NCBI GenBank assembly: GCA_014155875.1
Contig: JACEFZ010003482.1
Span: 115,001-179,000, forward strand
Length of the DNA stretch: 64,000 bases
Reading direction: 5' to 3'
From: Cepaea nemoralis
Lineage: Eukaryota; Mollusca; Gastropoda; Stylommatophora; Helicidae
The first letter of the stretch is position 1. Each line of letters begins with the position of its first letter. This document shows positions 23,556-36,657 of the stretch, in pieces. Both the position numbers and the translations under genes were made by a program. A model generated the notes under the pieces. It saw only the letters and a program-made list of their open reading frames with translations, was not told the DNA's origin and searched no databases.

Positions 23556-24500
23556 TCAACACAGAGTCGTATTCGTGTTGTCCTTCTTTTTCACTATGAC
23601 TATCGGTGAACAAAAATGAGATTGTGATCGTCTGATGATATGATTCTTCTCTAAGTCTATGATTTCCTGATGTAATTTCTCTTTGTAGTGTATGGGAATG
23701 GAGTATGGTCTGCATTTTATCGGTGTGTTGGATGTCAGAATAATGTGATGATGCACTAAGTCTGTTTGTCCTGGATTGTTAGAGAAAATGCTACTGTAGT
23801 CCTGTAACAGTTGTCTGCAACTGTCGGTCTCTGTCTGAGTCAGATTAGGATTTATTTTGATGTCGTGCAGATTGTTTGTCGTGTCAAGTGATGGGGTCGG
23901 TATTTCGTCGGTGTCGTCATCGTCTGTGTGGTCTACTATCGTTGTTCTTGCTGCTGTCTCGTCTTGGTCTTCGTCTCTGTTGTAGTACGGTTTTAACATG
24001 TTGATGTGAAATATTTTATGTTTGTCTTTCACTGCTATCTCATAGTCAACAGTCGAGATTTGTCTCAGTACTTTATACGGTCCTTGCCATGAGTCTGTCA
24101 AAAGATGTCTGTCGCTTGGCAAAAGAAGTAATACGTCTTGTCCAGGTGTCAGTGTTATTGTCCTATTTCCTCTGTTGGCATACTGTCTGTAAATAGCACC
24201 AGATTGTTTCAGTGCTTCTTTAGCTAACACACAAGATTTCATTATCCTATCACGCAATGATGTTACATGTTCATATGATGATACTGGTTTATGTACAGTT
24301 ATACTTTCAGTTAACATAGAATGGTACATAGATAATGGGCCGCGTGGTTTGGCTCCATATACAAGTTCAAATGGTGAGAAACCTGTACTGGAATGAGGTA
24401 CTTCGCGATATGCAAATAGTATGGCAGGTAAATAAGTATCCCAGACTTCAGGGTGTTCCTGGGTAACTTTTGATAACATATGCTTGAGATCCCCATTCAT
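23556..24500 (-). CDS. GL1 integrase C-terminus fused to RT N-terminus
   Basis: 315 codons. The first half is the end of the integrase: HPEVWDTYLPAILFAYREVP, FSPFELVYGAKPRGPL, and a GPY/F-type module (WQGPYKVLRQISTVDYEI, then FHINMLKPY). After an acidic linker (DDDDTDEIPTP) comes the start of a gypsy RT: CRPYSIPIHYKEKLHQEI and SHFCSPIVIVKKKDN. This single open frame shows directly that integrase precedes RT in this element. The frame is separated from the catalytic integrase by a one-base loss in an A run near 24500. Confidence 0.85.
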   Translation of the reverse strand: MNGDLKHMLSKVTQEHPEVWDTYLPAILFAYREVPHSSTGFSPFELVYGAKPRGPLSMYHSMLTESITVHKPVSSYEHVTSLRDRIMKSCVLAKEALKQSGAIYRQYANRGNRTITLTPGQDVLLLLPSDRHLLTDSWQGPYKVLRQISTVDYEIAVKDKHKIFHINMLKPYYNRDEDQDETAARTTIVDHTDDDDTDEIPTPSLDTTNNLHDIKINPNLTQTETDSCRQLLQDYSSIFSNNPGQTDLVHHHIILTSNTPIKCRPYSIPIHYKEKLHQEIIDLEKNHIIRRSQSHFCSPIVIVKKKDNTNTTLC

Positions 24501-25285
24501 TTTTCTACAATTCCCGTCGAATGAGGGTGATATGGGCTGTTAAAGCACTGCTTTACCCCTAACATTCTAGTAAAGGCTTGAGTGGCTGCAGCTATGAACT
24601 GACTCCCACGATCTGAGAGAATGGTATCAGGAAACCCTACTCTAGAAAAAATATGGAAGAAAACTTCCATAACATCCTTGGCAGTTATGTTCTTAAGTGG
24701 AATTGCCTCAGGCCATCTGCTGCAGAGATCAATTATCGTAATTATGAACTTATTTCCTCTCGATGTTACGTGGTTAAGAGGACCTACAATATCAACAGAG
24801 ATCTTTTCAAAAGGTCTACTTGCTAGATCTGTTATTTGTAGTTCAGCTTGCGGGTGTTTACCCTTTTTAACAAGCTTCTGGCAGATGTCACAAGTTCTGC
24901 AATATTGCTTGGTATCACTGCAGAATTTGGGCCAGTAGAACTGATTAAGTAATCTCGATCTAGTTTTCGAATAAGCCATATGCCCTGCAAAGGGTATGTC
25001 ATGTGCTAGATGTAATGCTTGCTTGCGGTGTTCGGTTGGTAACACCGTTTGCTCAGTGGTGCTGGTACCTTTGATGTAGTACCGTGTAAGGATACCGCCT
25101 TTCAGTGCAAAATGCCATCTAGCATTCTTTATAAATCTTGGCTTTTGGCCTATAAGATTAAAATACTTGTGCAAAAATAAATCGGCCTTTTGGGCTATTA
25201 TGAAATTCTCCCTCATGGTTTTATGAGGTAATATCACTGGGCTTAACATTTCCAAAGCCTCAGTCTGATCAATTTGATCTTGCAC
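24497..25285 (-). CDS. GL1 integrase: zinc-binding and catalytic domains
   Basis: 262 codons. The HHCC domain is visible: HDIPFAGH, then FYWPKFCSDT and CRTCDICQK. The DDE core follows: VDIVGPL (first Asp), LSDRGSQF (second Asp), YHPHSTGIVEK (Glu). The frame ends at a TGA created by loss of one A; the protein continues in the 23556-24500 frame, overlapping by four bases. The role is insertion of GL1 cDNA into chromosomes. It lies between protease and RT, unlike standard gypsy. Confidence 0.85.
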   Translation of the reverse strand: MQDQIDQTEALEMLSPVILPHKTMRENFIIAQKADLFLHKYFNLIGQKPRFIKNARWHFALKGGILTRYYIKGTSTTEQTVLPTEHRKQALHLAHDIPFAGHMAYSKTRSRLLNQFYWPKFCSDTKQYCRTCDICQKLVKKGKHPQAELQITDLASRPFEKISVDIVGPLNHVTSRGNKFIITIIDLCSRWPEAIPLKNITAKDVMEVFFHIFSRVGFPDTILSDRGSQFIAAATQAFTRMLGVKQCFNSPYHPHSTGIVEK

Positions 25286-25375
25286 TTTTGCAGCAGATCT
25301 AGTTACTGCATTTACAATATCAATAACATGACATGGTGGATGTTACATTCATATCAATACATTCATGTGATGACG

Positions 25376-27169
25376 TTAATGAATTGGCAAACATACATTC
25401 ATTACAGGTGATAATACATTTTCAACAGCATGTTCAGTTGAAGATGATACTGTATTATCAACAATACATTGGACAGAAGATGTTAAACTGTCATGTGGCA
25501 TGTCATTTACCTCAGGAAGGTTACCAACGATTATGTCGCAACATGGGTTGGATAATGCTGCGCATTTAACCTTTCCTGTGAGAAATGGGGTGTCAATATA
25601 TGCCCATGCAAGTGGGTATTTCTCGATGTTACCTGAGAAAGTTCTGCATGTAACATGTTTGCCTGTATAATCTGAAGGTAAAATAAAGTCTCTCTTTAAA
25701 CCAATAAGAGTACATCCACTATCACGTAAAACGGTGGCAGCTTTGCCATTTACAAATCCTTGGTGGATGTTAAGTTTACCTCTGGAGTTTATTACCAAAT
25801 TGGCTTCTTCATTGGCAATAGGTATTGCATGGCCGCATGTTAATAGGCCATCTTCATGAAAACGATCACAGATGGTACATTTGTTAAGATGAAATACATC
25901 AATGGCCTGTGCTGAATTAACAGGATGATTTTCACATGTTTCTTCATCTGAGGAAGAGCTATCAAACATGGCTGCATTAGCCTTTCTGGTCATTTGTTTA
26001 CCTTTACAAGCATGACGCCAGTGGCCATACGCTTTGCAAAGGAAGCATTTGGTTAGTCGTTTATAGCTCTTTCTCTCCTTATCTTGCTTATCTATATAGT
26101 TTTGCAAGTATGTAAGGTACCCAGGGTGTTTGTCACACATATCACTTTCGTTATGTGGAAGATGACAATATCTGCATTGGTAATATTTCTCAGCAGATTG
26201 CTTAAAGGATTTCTTGTTACTATAGGGACCTGACGTCGTTCTGTCATAGGTAGCGGCTGCTACAAAGTCTGTGTCAGTCAATCCACTAGTAAAACAATGT
26301 TTGTTGGCTGTGAAATAAGCCGAACCTCGTTTCTCTATATGTTGCACACTCTCGCACTCACATTCTTTCAGAAACTTAGAAAATGGTGGTGGTAGAGATG
26401 AAATAATTTTATCTCTAAGAATGAGATCTTTCAACTTATCAAAGCTGTTTACTTTGGCTGATGAAAGCCATTTGCTAAATACATCCTGTACTACTGAGAT
26501 GTAGTCAGAGAAAGTTTGCGTTGGTTTTGGAGCTAATTTGCTAAACTGTTCTCTGTAGCCTGCTTCATCTAACAGGAAATGTGACATGATTTTGGATTTA
26601 ATATATTGGTAATCTTTCCTAAGATCTTTGGGAATGGTCTCTATCACTTTCAGAGGTTCACCAGAAAGACTTCTCATATATATAATGTTCCATTCAGTCT
26701 CTGGGATCTGATAATGCTCCATTATCGTTTCAAAGTTCTGGGTAAATGCTGCAATGCAGTCGCCAGTGGTGAAATTTTTGACGATCCCTTGGTACTTTTT
26801 GTACTGATTCTCTTTTTCTGGTCTTTCTGACTTTCGAGAATCTTTCTCTGCTGATGTTTCAGCTTCCAGCTGTTTAATTTTCAGCTGCATTTCAAGTTCT
26901 TCCCTCTTACTTTGGGCTAAGATTTCAGCTTTCTTTATTTCGGCATCTGTTTCTGCCTGTTTAGTTTTGGCATCTAATTCTGCCTTTCTAGATTCAGACT
27001 CTAATTCTGCTCTTCTCAACTCTCTCTCAGCAGCTCTGTCTTCACGTTGGATATGCTCTGCATACTTTGCCTCACTCCATTTTGTTAACTCATCACCAGT
27101 TAACTTTAACTTCAAACCAGATTCGATGAAATCATTCAATGTGGACATGATGAAATATATCAAATACAA
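25376..27169 (-). CDS. GL1 Gag with zinc knuckle and protease domain
   Basis: An intact 597-codon frame. Residues about 30-115 form a charged coiled coil rich in Ala, Glu and Lys (AELESESRKAELDAK). A capsid-like region follows (YRSLSGEP-type words are MRSLSGEPLKVIETI here). Zinc binding: CRYCHLPHNESDMC and the canonical CFLCKAYGHWRHAC near residue 375. Near residue 480 an aspartic protease motif DSG appears in VLRDSGCTLIGL, followed by KCAALSNPCCDIIVGNLPEV. GL2 has the same protease words (IRDSGCTSIGV, NPSDYTGK). It forms particles and matures Gag. Confidence 0.85.
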   Translation of the reverse strand: MYLIYFIMSTLNDFIESGLKLKLTGDELTKWSEAKYAEHIQREDRAAERELRRAELESESRKAELDAKTKQAETDAEIKKAEILAQSKREELEMQLKIKQLEAETSAEKDSRKSERPEKENQYKKYQGIVKNFTTGDCIAAFTQNFETIMEHYQIPETEWNIIYMRSLSGEPLKVIETIPKDLRKDYQYIKSKIMSHFLLDEAGYREQFSKLAPKPTQTFSDYISVVQDVFSKWLSSAKVNSFDKLKDLILRDKIISSLPPPFSKFLKECECESVQHIEKRGSAYFTANKHCFTSGLTDTDFVAAATYDRTTSGPYSNKKSFKQSAEKYYQCRYCHLPHNESDMCDKHPGYLTYLQNYIDKQDKERKSYKRLTKCFLCKAYGHWRHACKGKQMTRKANAAMFDSSSSDEETCENHPVNSAQAIDVFHLNKCTICDRFHEDGLLTCGHAIPIANEEANLVINSRGKLNIHQGFVNGKAATVLRDSGCTLIGLKRDFILPSDYTGKHVTCRTFSGNIEKYPLAWAYIDTPFLTGKVKCAALSNPCCDIIVGNLPEVNDMPHDSLTSSVQCIVDNTVSSSTEHAVENVLSPVMNVCLPIH

Positions 27170-27599
27170 TGAATGTACAAAAGTTACTTAAGGTGTTAGT
27201 AAATAATTTGTACAGGAATTATCGAATACAGCTTGTGCCTAAGCCTACACACAAAAGTATATGTGAAAAAAGTAATACTTAAGTGATCTTGGAGCTCTGG
27301 AGTACGATGGAGAACTGTACCAGAGAATGGCTGCCTAAACGTTACTACCCGGAAAAATGGACTTCACTTCTTAATGGTTTCGGATGATACAAAAACCTGT
27401 TGCTTTTGGAAGAAGAAAATATTAGGACATGTATGTTTATGTGGTGTATGCGTTGTCAACTAAGTTTTGTAGGTTTGTGTGCTGTCAAGTATGTTTGTTA
27501 GTCGTAATGTCGTCCGTTCAACACATTCAACAACTTGCTTTCCATGTTGCTTTCTTTCCAAAACTTTCCGCTTACACACACGTTCAATCCTATTTTACA

Positions 27600-27683
27600 A
27601 CTACTTCCAAGATGGATGATACACCCACGTTTACACTTATGGTTCAAATAATCCAACAAGGACGATGCACCCACGTTCACACT
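27600..27683 (-). promoter_or_regulatory. GL1 primer-binding region, duplicated
   Basis: On the minus strand the 5' LTR is followed by agtgtgaacgtgggtgcatcg and tcc, and 46 bp further by agtgtaaacgtgggtgtatc and atcc. Two near-identical copies of a primer-site-like word thus stand at 27660-27683 and 27614-27637. The related TRIM has gtgggggatcgtccgggag in the same place, close to the complement of a tRNA-Pro 3' end. Confidence 0.5.
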
Positions 27684-28202
27684 TGTCAGAGTCTTGCTTT
27701 CAGCAATAACACAGGCTCGTAATCACCAACAAGTGTGATACAAAACACGGTCACAGAATGACTTGACGTGACGCACTACACTTACAATGCAAACACTTTA
27801 TTCACACATCCCGCTCATCACAACAATTACATGCATCGTACAATTACAATGACGATGCAATAATACATTCAATAGATATATCAATACAATATATACAACT
27901 CACAGGCGTACAGTCTTCTAGATCACACAGGCGTTCTCTCTATTGCGTTCATACACCCAAGTATACGAGCACCATTCATTCCCGTCTGTCTCGTCCAACA
28001 CTCCCAAGCCGTCTGGCCGCTAACCACTGTGAGTCTCGCTAGTCGGGGTTTCGTCCCTGCGTGGACTGCATGATCCCACGCATTCACCGACTGGCTATTC
28101 CTGCCACAGTGTGGTTAGTGTCGCTCACAGGTGGACCCCTGGCCGTACTCGCCAGGCGTCGTTGACGACGACGCGGTAGAACTAATGGAGGAGATTATGA
28201 CA
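27684..28202 (-). repeat. GL1 5' LTR
   Basis: Direct repeat of 20642-21161, ends tgtcagag and ttatgaca on the plus strand, followed by the target duplication ctact. Confidence 0.9.
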
Positions 28203-28207
28203 CTACT

Positions 28208-28604
28208 GCCTTTCCCTTAGTCAACATCGGCGACGTGGAGAGGGGGAACTTGCTACTGGGCAACAGCTGGTTCTCCGATTTCCATTGCCCAGGCTTGTGC
28301 CCGGAAGAGGTCACTTCAGCACCGCGTAAATCAGTGCCACAACATGGGAAGCAGCATTTACAGGTTATAAGTCTTAATGCTCGATTGGCGTAGAGCAAGG
28401 CGCCAGGGGCTACTTCCGACGGTGGGAGAGATTATCATATCTCACTAGACAGCTACCGCCCGCATAAGCTGTCAATAAGGTGCTGTCTCGCCACGGTTCA
28501 TCTGCTCCTGAGGGTGTGTGGAGCTTAGGGGGAAAATCCTGACACATGAACAGCAATCTATACACCTAGCAACAAGGAAAAAACAAAACAACCGGTCCTA
28601 AGGC
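28208..28604 (+). other. LINE C 5' leader, right part
   Basis: Non-coding leader between GL1 and the endonuclease start. Part of it is repeated in the relic at 11780-11980. Confidence 0.6.
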
Positions 28605-29990
28605 TGGGAACATGGAACGTAAGAACTATGACCCCTGGCTCTAAGATGATCTAAACGAGATTGTGGATGCCCGCAAAACTGCAGTGATAAACAACGAACT
28701 ACTCAGACTGTGCATAGACATTGTCGCCCTGCAAGAGACCAGACTCCAAGAATCTGGAAACACCAAGGAGAGGGGCTTCACTTTCTACTGGCATGACAAG
28801 CCGCATGGAGAGACCAATGAACATTGAGTTGGCTTCGCTATCAGAAACAAGCTGCTTAATTCCATCATACCACCAAGTGATGGCGCTAAAATTATACTGA
28901 AGTTGCAACTCCAGACAGAGGCAGGCCCAGTTAGTAATATAGGCGTCTACGCCCCAGTACTAACTGCAACATCAGAATCCAAAATCAAGTTTTATGACGA
29001 CCTTAGCAAAGAAGTCAGCGAAACACCAGAGAAACAACATCTTTTTATCCTGGTGGATTTCAATGCCAAGTTTGGCTCCGACCACACATCATGGCCTTCA
29101 TGTCTAAGACAGTTTGGCGTTGGGAAGATCAATGACAACGGACAACATCTCTTGGAATTCTACAGCCACCATACTCTGTGCGTGACCAACACCTTCTTTG
29201 ACACGAAACCTCAACACAAGGTGTCATGGAGGCACCCCAGATCAAAGAACTGGCACCAACTCGACCTGGTGCTCGCTAAACGCAGCAATCTCCGCAATGT
29301 ACGGCTGACTCGCATCTATCATAGTACTAACTGCGACACCGACCATTCACTCGTCTCCAACAAGGTGAAGAAAAAGCCCAAGAGAATCTACAGAAGCAGA
29401 ACAGAAGGAAGACCACGCATTGACACCAGCGGCACCCAAGACAAAGAGAAGGTCAACAAATTCACCCAGGCTCTAGCGGAGTCTCTGCCTGGCCCTACAA
29501 ACGGAACTGCCACCGAGAGATGGAGTCATTTTCGCGACACCATCTACAATACAGCTCTATCAACATTTGGCAAGAAGCAAACTAAGACAACCGATTGTTT
29601 TGAAGCACACTCTGAAGAGATGCTCCCAGTCCTGGAGATAAAGAGACATGCATTCTTAATGTATAAAACATCACCTTCAGAGAAAACATTGCAGGCATTG
29701 CGAACAGCCAGGAGTACAACAGATGGCAATGAGATGTGCGAACAGGTACTGGCTAGAGCTCTCTGCACAAATTCAAACTTGTGCAGACACTGGAAATATA
29801 AGAGGAATGTACGAGGGCATCAAGCAAGCTGTCGGTCCATCAAAAAATAAGATGGCTCCTTTACGATCAACAGAGGGGGTAATCATAAAAGATCGAGCGA
29901 AACAAATGGAAATAGAACACTACTCAGAACTATACTCAGTGGAGAACACTGTCAGTGAAGAAGCTCTGGAAGCCATCGATCAATAGTCCG
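28605..29990 (+). pseudogene. LINE C apurinic-type endonuclease and linker
   Basis: The frame begins LRLGTWNVRTMTPG near 28600, continues in another frame with LCIDIVALQETRLQESGN, and is open from 28903 to 29850: GVYAPVLTATSESKIKFYDD, LVDFNAKFGS (the catalytic GDFNAK word with G to V), SWRHPRSKNWHQLDLVL, and DTDHSLV (His of the DH motif kept). TGA at 28827 and shifts near 28650 and 29830 break it. The enzyme would nick the target DNA to prime reverse transcription. Confidence 0.8.
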
Positions 29991-31751
29991 CCATGCATGC
30001 CCTGGATAACGACAGAAATCAGCGAAGCACTAGACTCTCTCAAATCAGGCAAGGCACCGGGAAAAATAGTATTCCACCTGGAATTTTAAAGTTTAGCAAA
30101 GAAACAATTATCCCAGAACTTTATGCAATATTTCAGCTCTGCTGGAAAGAAACATCAGTACCACAAGATATGAAAGATGCAAACATTGTTACCCTTTATA
30201 AAAACAAAGGCGACAGAAGCGACTGCAACAACTATCGCGGCATTTCCCTACTCAGCATTACAGGCAAGATTTTTGCTCGAGTAATCCTTAAAAGGTTACA
30301 CATTCTTGCTAAAAGAATCTACCTCGAATCACAGTGCGGATTTAAACCCAACGGGTCCACCATCGATATGATTTTCTCACTCCGGCAGCTCCAAGTGAAG
30401 CGCAGATAACAGAGGAAGCCATTATATAATGCCTTCATCGACCTCACAAAGGCATTTGACCTCGTGAGCAGAAGCGGCCATTTTAAGGTCCCTGGAAAGA
30501 TAGGATGTCCACCCAACCTTCTTAGTCTCGTGAAATCGTTTCACGAAAACATGCAGGGAATCATTTTATTCGACGGCTCAACATCCCAGTCATTAAGCAT
30601 CAGCAGCGGAGTAAAGCAGACCTGCGTGCTTGCTCCTACACTTATTGGCATCTTCTTCGCCGTTCTATTAAGGCAGGCATTTGGGACTGCCACTGAAGGC
30701 AAATGCCTATATACAAGATCTGATGGCAAACATTTTAACCCATCAAGACTGAAGGCAAAGACCAAAATAAGATCAAGATGCATAAGAGAACTACTTTTTG
30801 CAGATGATGCAGCACTGACTACTCATATAGCAGAAGATCTCCAACGGCTCATAGATCGTTTTGCAGCCGCCTGCAAAGACTTTGGGCTCACCATCAGCTT
30901 AAATAAAACACAGGTGATGGAACAAGATGCTGGTCAAAATTTCTAATTACGAATTGTAGGTCGTCCACGAGTTTGTGTATTTGGGGTCGACAATATCAGA
31001 TAATCTTTCATTAGAGACAGAAATCGTCAGACGCATTGGAACGGCAGCAACAACATTTTCCAGGCTAACTAAAAGAGTTTGGGAGAATAATAGACTAACA
31101 GAGCGTACAAAAGTTCAAGTATATAAAGCTTGTGTTGTTAGCACGCTACTCTACGGGTCTGAATCCTGGACCCTGTACTCAAGACAGGAAAGAAAGTTGA
31201 ATTCCTTCCATATGAGATGTCTGAGACGTATCCTGGGTATATCATGGAAAGACCACATAACAAACAATGATGTGTTTGAAAGATCAGATATTGCCACAGT
31301 TCACTCCCTCCTCAAGCAGAGACGCCTCCGGTGGCTGGGCCACGTATCTCGAATGGAGGATGAACGTATTCCCAAAGATCTCCTATACGGAGAACTAGCC
31401 ACAGGAAAGAGGCCAACCGGAAGACCCCAAATGCGATATAGGGATGTGTGTAAACAAGATATGAAAACCCTTGGCATAGACCCAGACACATGGGAAAGAG
31501 TTGCAACAGACAGATGTTCCTGGAGAAGAGAGGTACGAAACGGACTGGTGCGCTTTGAGCTCAGTCTGATCCAACAAACTGAGGATAGGCGGCACAGGCT
31601 TAAAACGCAGTCACTTACTGCGGGACCTGCCTCGTCTTACAGATGCGGAAACTGTGACAGAGATTGTCACTCTCGCATTGGACTATACAGTCACCAGCGG
31701 TGCTGTCAGGTACCTCCCCAGCGGCACAACTCTATAGTCCTTCAGGACTAA
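29991..31751 (+). pseudogene. LINE C reverse transcriptase and C2H2 finger
   Basis: RT words in order: [82 protein letters not shown] and FADDAALTTHIAEDL. The frame breaks near 30407 and near 30946. From 30975 to 31751 it is open: YLGSTISDNLSLETEIVRRI, LLYGSESWT, RRLRWLGHVSRMEDERIPK, and a terminal C2H2 finger YRCGNCDRDCHSRIGLYSH. Length and order match a complete pol C-terminus. Confidence 0.8.
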
Positions 31752-31775
31752 AAGAGCCCTACTACTATTACTCTC

Positions 31776-32266
31776 CACATGGACATTTCCGCTTATGTCG
31801 TCCAGCTAGGCCCTTTTGCGTGTTGATAGTGCTTCAATTTTCATGTTTATTGTTACGTGTTTTTGAACCACATTACTGTGATTTGATTTTATCTAAAAGA
31901 AGGAGACGCGATTCGTGTCATCTAGTACATAACCTTATTCAGAGACCGATAGCTTAAGGTATATAGTGACACGCGAAGTTTCATAATTCCCCAACTTACC
32001 GAGTTAGTGTTCGAAAATAGCGGGGGAGATGGGAAAGCAGACAGCCCTGCGTTGTTTTCGATGATATGAGGCGAAGGACGTTCAGAGACAAATGGCAGAC
32101 TACTGAACTAAATTACCTAGAAAGTCATTAACAGCCAATAAATAGTGAGGTTGATTACAACGTCCCGCAAAGGACATAAAACTTGTATAAATAACTTGTT
32201 TTGATTTCATTACATTCCATTTTATCTCATGCCGAGTAAAATGTGTGATATGATTTCTGTTTGTAG
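31776..32266. other. intron-like unassigned DNA
   Basis: Sequence between the LINE C end and exon 2. It has no repeat or transposon I can name; the last 15 bases form a strong splice acceptor (tttctgtttgtag). Confidence 0.45.
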
Positions 32267-32532
32267 ATTGCTTCAGCGTTGGATCCAGCAAGTTCGGCTC
32301 AGGAATTGACAAGTGCAACAAGTGGCAATGGCAGTCAGGTAGTTTCGTTAACGCTTTCATGGGTAGGATACCCTGGCAAATTTAGACTCAAGCCTCAAGA
32401 AGTAATTATCAAAGGGACCATTCAAATAAAAGCCGATATGCCACCTCTCATGCCTGGCTTAATTTTCTTTACAGTTAGTTACATGCCCTTTAAGGACGTT
32501 GCAATCAACCTCAGCTTGTGTGATTCGGACAG
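32267..32532 (+). CDS. exon 2 of the secreted-protein gene, possibly ML/GM2-activator-like
   Basis: Acceptor tgatttctgtttgtag ends at 32266. The phase-0 frame reads IASALDPASSAQELTSATSG, then SLTLSWVGYPGKFRLKP, QEVIIKGTIQIKADMPPLMP and DVAINLSLCDSD. The order (a P-x-x-I-x-x-G-x-I strand, a Pro-rich turn, strand pairs, then L-x-x-C) resembles the first half of GM2-activator/ML lipid-binding domains, but the usual first Cys is absent and no search was possible. A donor-like cag|gtcaaa lies at 32533, just before LINE F begins. The missing half (GSC-x-Y part in GM2 activators) would be beyond the transposon tower. An internal donor at 32339 (cag|gtagtt) is also possible. Confidence 0.45.
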
Positions 32533-32539
32533 GTCAAAG

Positions 32540-35491
<2,952 letters not shown>

Positions 35492-36009
35492 CTACCCCCT
35501 CCTCAAAATAAAACATCGTTTTCAAATGATGGGAGGCTAATACTTATCAAATATGTGACCCAGACACATTGCCTGGGTAGCCGTAAGTATGACTCCATAT
35601 CACTCCAGCTACCACACTAAATAATACATCAAGTAATCATAGTAAACTCCCATATTACCCACACATCAATAAACCCACTTTCCATATTATATATCAATGC
35701 ATGAGCTAATACATTGCATAATCATCAACATGTCATAGAAAAACATTATATTTATATACCCGCAGGTCTCTTAATAGCTTCAAGAACACACAAACTATTT
35801 GTGTACTGACCCTATATCAGGTGGTTCTTTTCTTGCATCAAACATCTGCCGATTCTTGTCGATGATGCATCTACCCTTCGTGTACCCATTACTCATGGTG
35901 CCTCTATATTTAAAACCTCTGTTTGCTATTCCTACCCCTGGGTCAGTGATGTCGTTAGCACTCTTTTGAACTGCACTTAACTTTCCTATCTATCATCTTG
36001 CACCATTCA

Positions 36010-36405
36010 CTAGGATTCTCTGTTTAGCTTGCCCTCTTTACAAAATCCTGGCCAATATACCTGGCATCTTGCTCTCTGCTGCTTACGCCTTATACCTATG
36101 TGCCCTGCACATGCAATATCCTGAGCTATTCTTGTATATCGGTCTCTATGTGCTAAGGGTACTACTACTTGCCTATGTGTACTTTTGTCATCTGAAAAAC
36201 GACGAATGAGAATAATGTTCTTCATTTCAAAGCACCCTCTACCCTTCGTTGATTGTCTATGTTCTACTTTACTACACCCTTGGACACATTTGTCCATAGT
36301 AGCATCTTGTCTCTGGAAGTCACTAAAGCTATGTTTGAGATCCATTCTCACTTGCTCAGCTGTACTATCCTGGTCCTCAGTACCTGTTTTGGTTATCAAC
36401 TCCAA
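36010..36405 (-). pseudogene. GL2 integrase N-terminal (HHCC) fragment
   Basis: 131 codons. The second half reads VVVPLAHRDRYTRIAQDIAC, AGHIGIRRKQQRARCQVYW and PGFCKEGK: the histidine part and first Cys region of an HHCC module, similar to GL1 (HLAHDIPFAGHMAYSKTRSRL). It then stops, and no DDE core is present before the 3' LTR. It follows the protease directly. Confidence 0.65.
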
Positions 36406-36657
36406 GTGCCTATTCTACTTCAGCTATACTCTCTAATTTAGGTTTTCTTTTGGTAACTACCTCGTTACTGCTTAAACTATGTTTTTGGTCCTAATAAACT
36501 ACTTTCTCTTCTGTACAATCATTAACTCCTGGCACATTTCCGATGATCAGATCAGTCACTGGTGAGTCCAGAACACACGCTGTCACTCTTCCTGTGATAT
36601 ATGGTGTTTTTACTGTTATCACAGCCAATGGGTAGAATTCTACTGTACTATTAAATG

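Larger units (their letters stand above)
20642..28202 (-). mobile_element. GL1: Gmr1-like Ty3/gypsy LTR retrotransposon
   Basis: A 7561-bp element with LTRs of 520 and 519 bp, ends TGTCA...TGACA and an exact 5-bp target duplication ctact (20637-20641 and 28203-28207). In minus-strand order: 5' LTR, primer site, gag with zinc knuckle and protease, integrase, RT, RNase H, a 1.3-kb 3' non-coding part, a purine tract at 21162-21180, and 3' LTR. Integrase before RT is the order of Gmr1-type elements and differs from ordinary gypsy. The LTRs differ by few bases and small indels, so insertion is fairly recent, but pol carries single-base frameshifts. Confidence 0.9.
20215..31775 (+). mobile_element. 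LINE C, near full length, split by GL1
   Basis: The 5' leader runs 20215-20641, is interrupted by the LTR element GL1 (20642-28202), and resumes at 28208 (tgcctttcccttagtc). The endonuclease starts near 28605 (GTWNVRT), the RT follows at about 30000 and the C2H2 finger at about 31640. The 3' end is near 31775 with a (TAC)n-like tail (cctactactattac). A part of the leader (20265-20335) resembles the LINE A leader at 59525-59590, so LINEs A and C share leader sequence. The element fills most of intron 1 of the proposed 18-kb gene. Confidence 0.75.
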
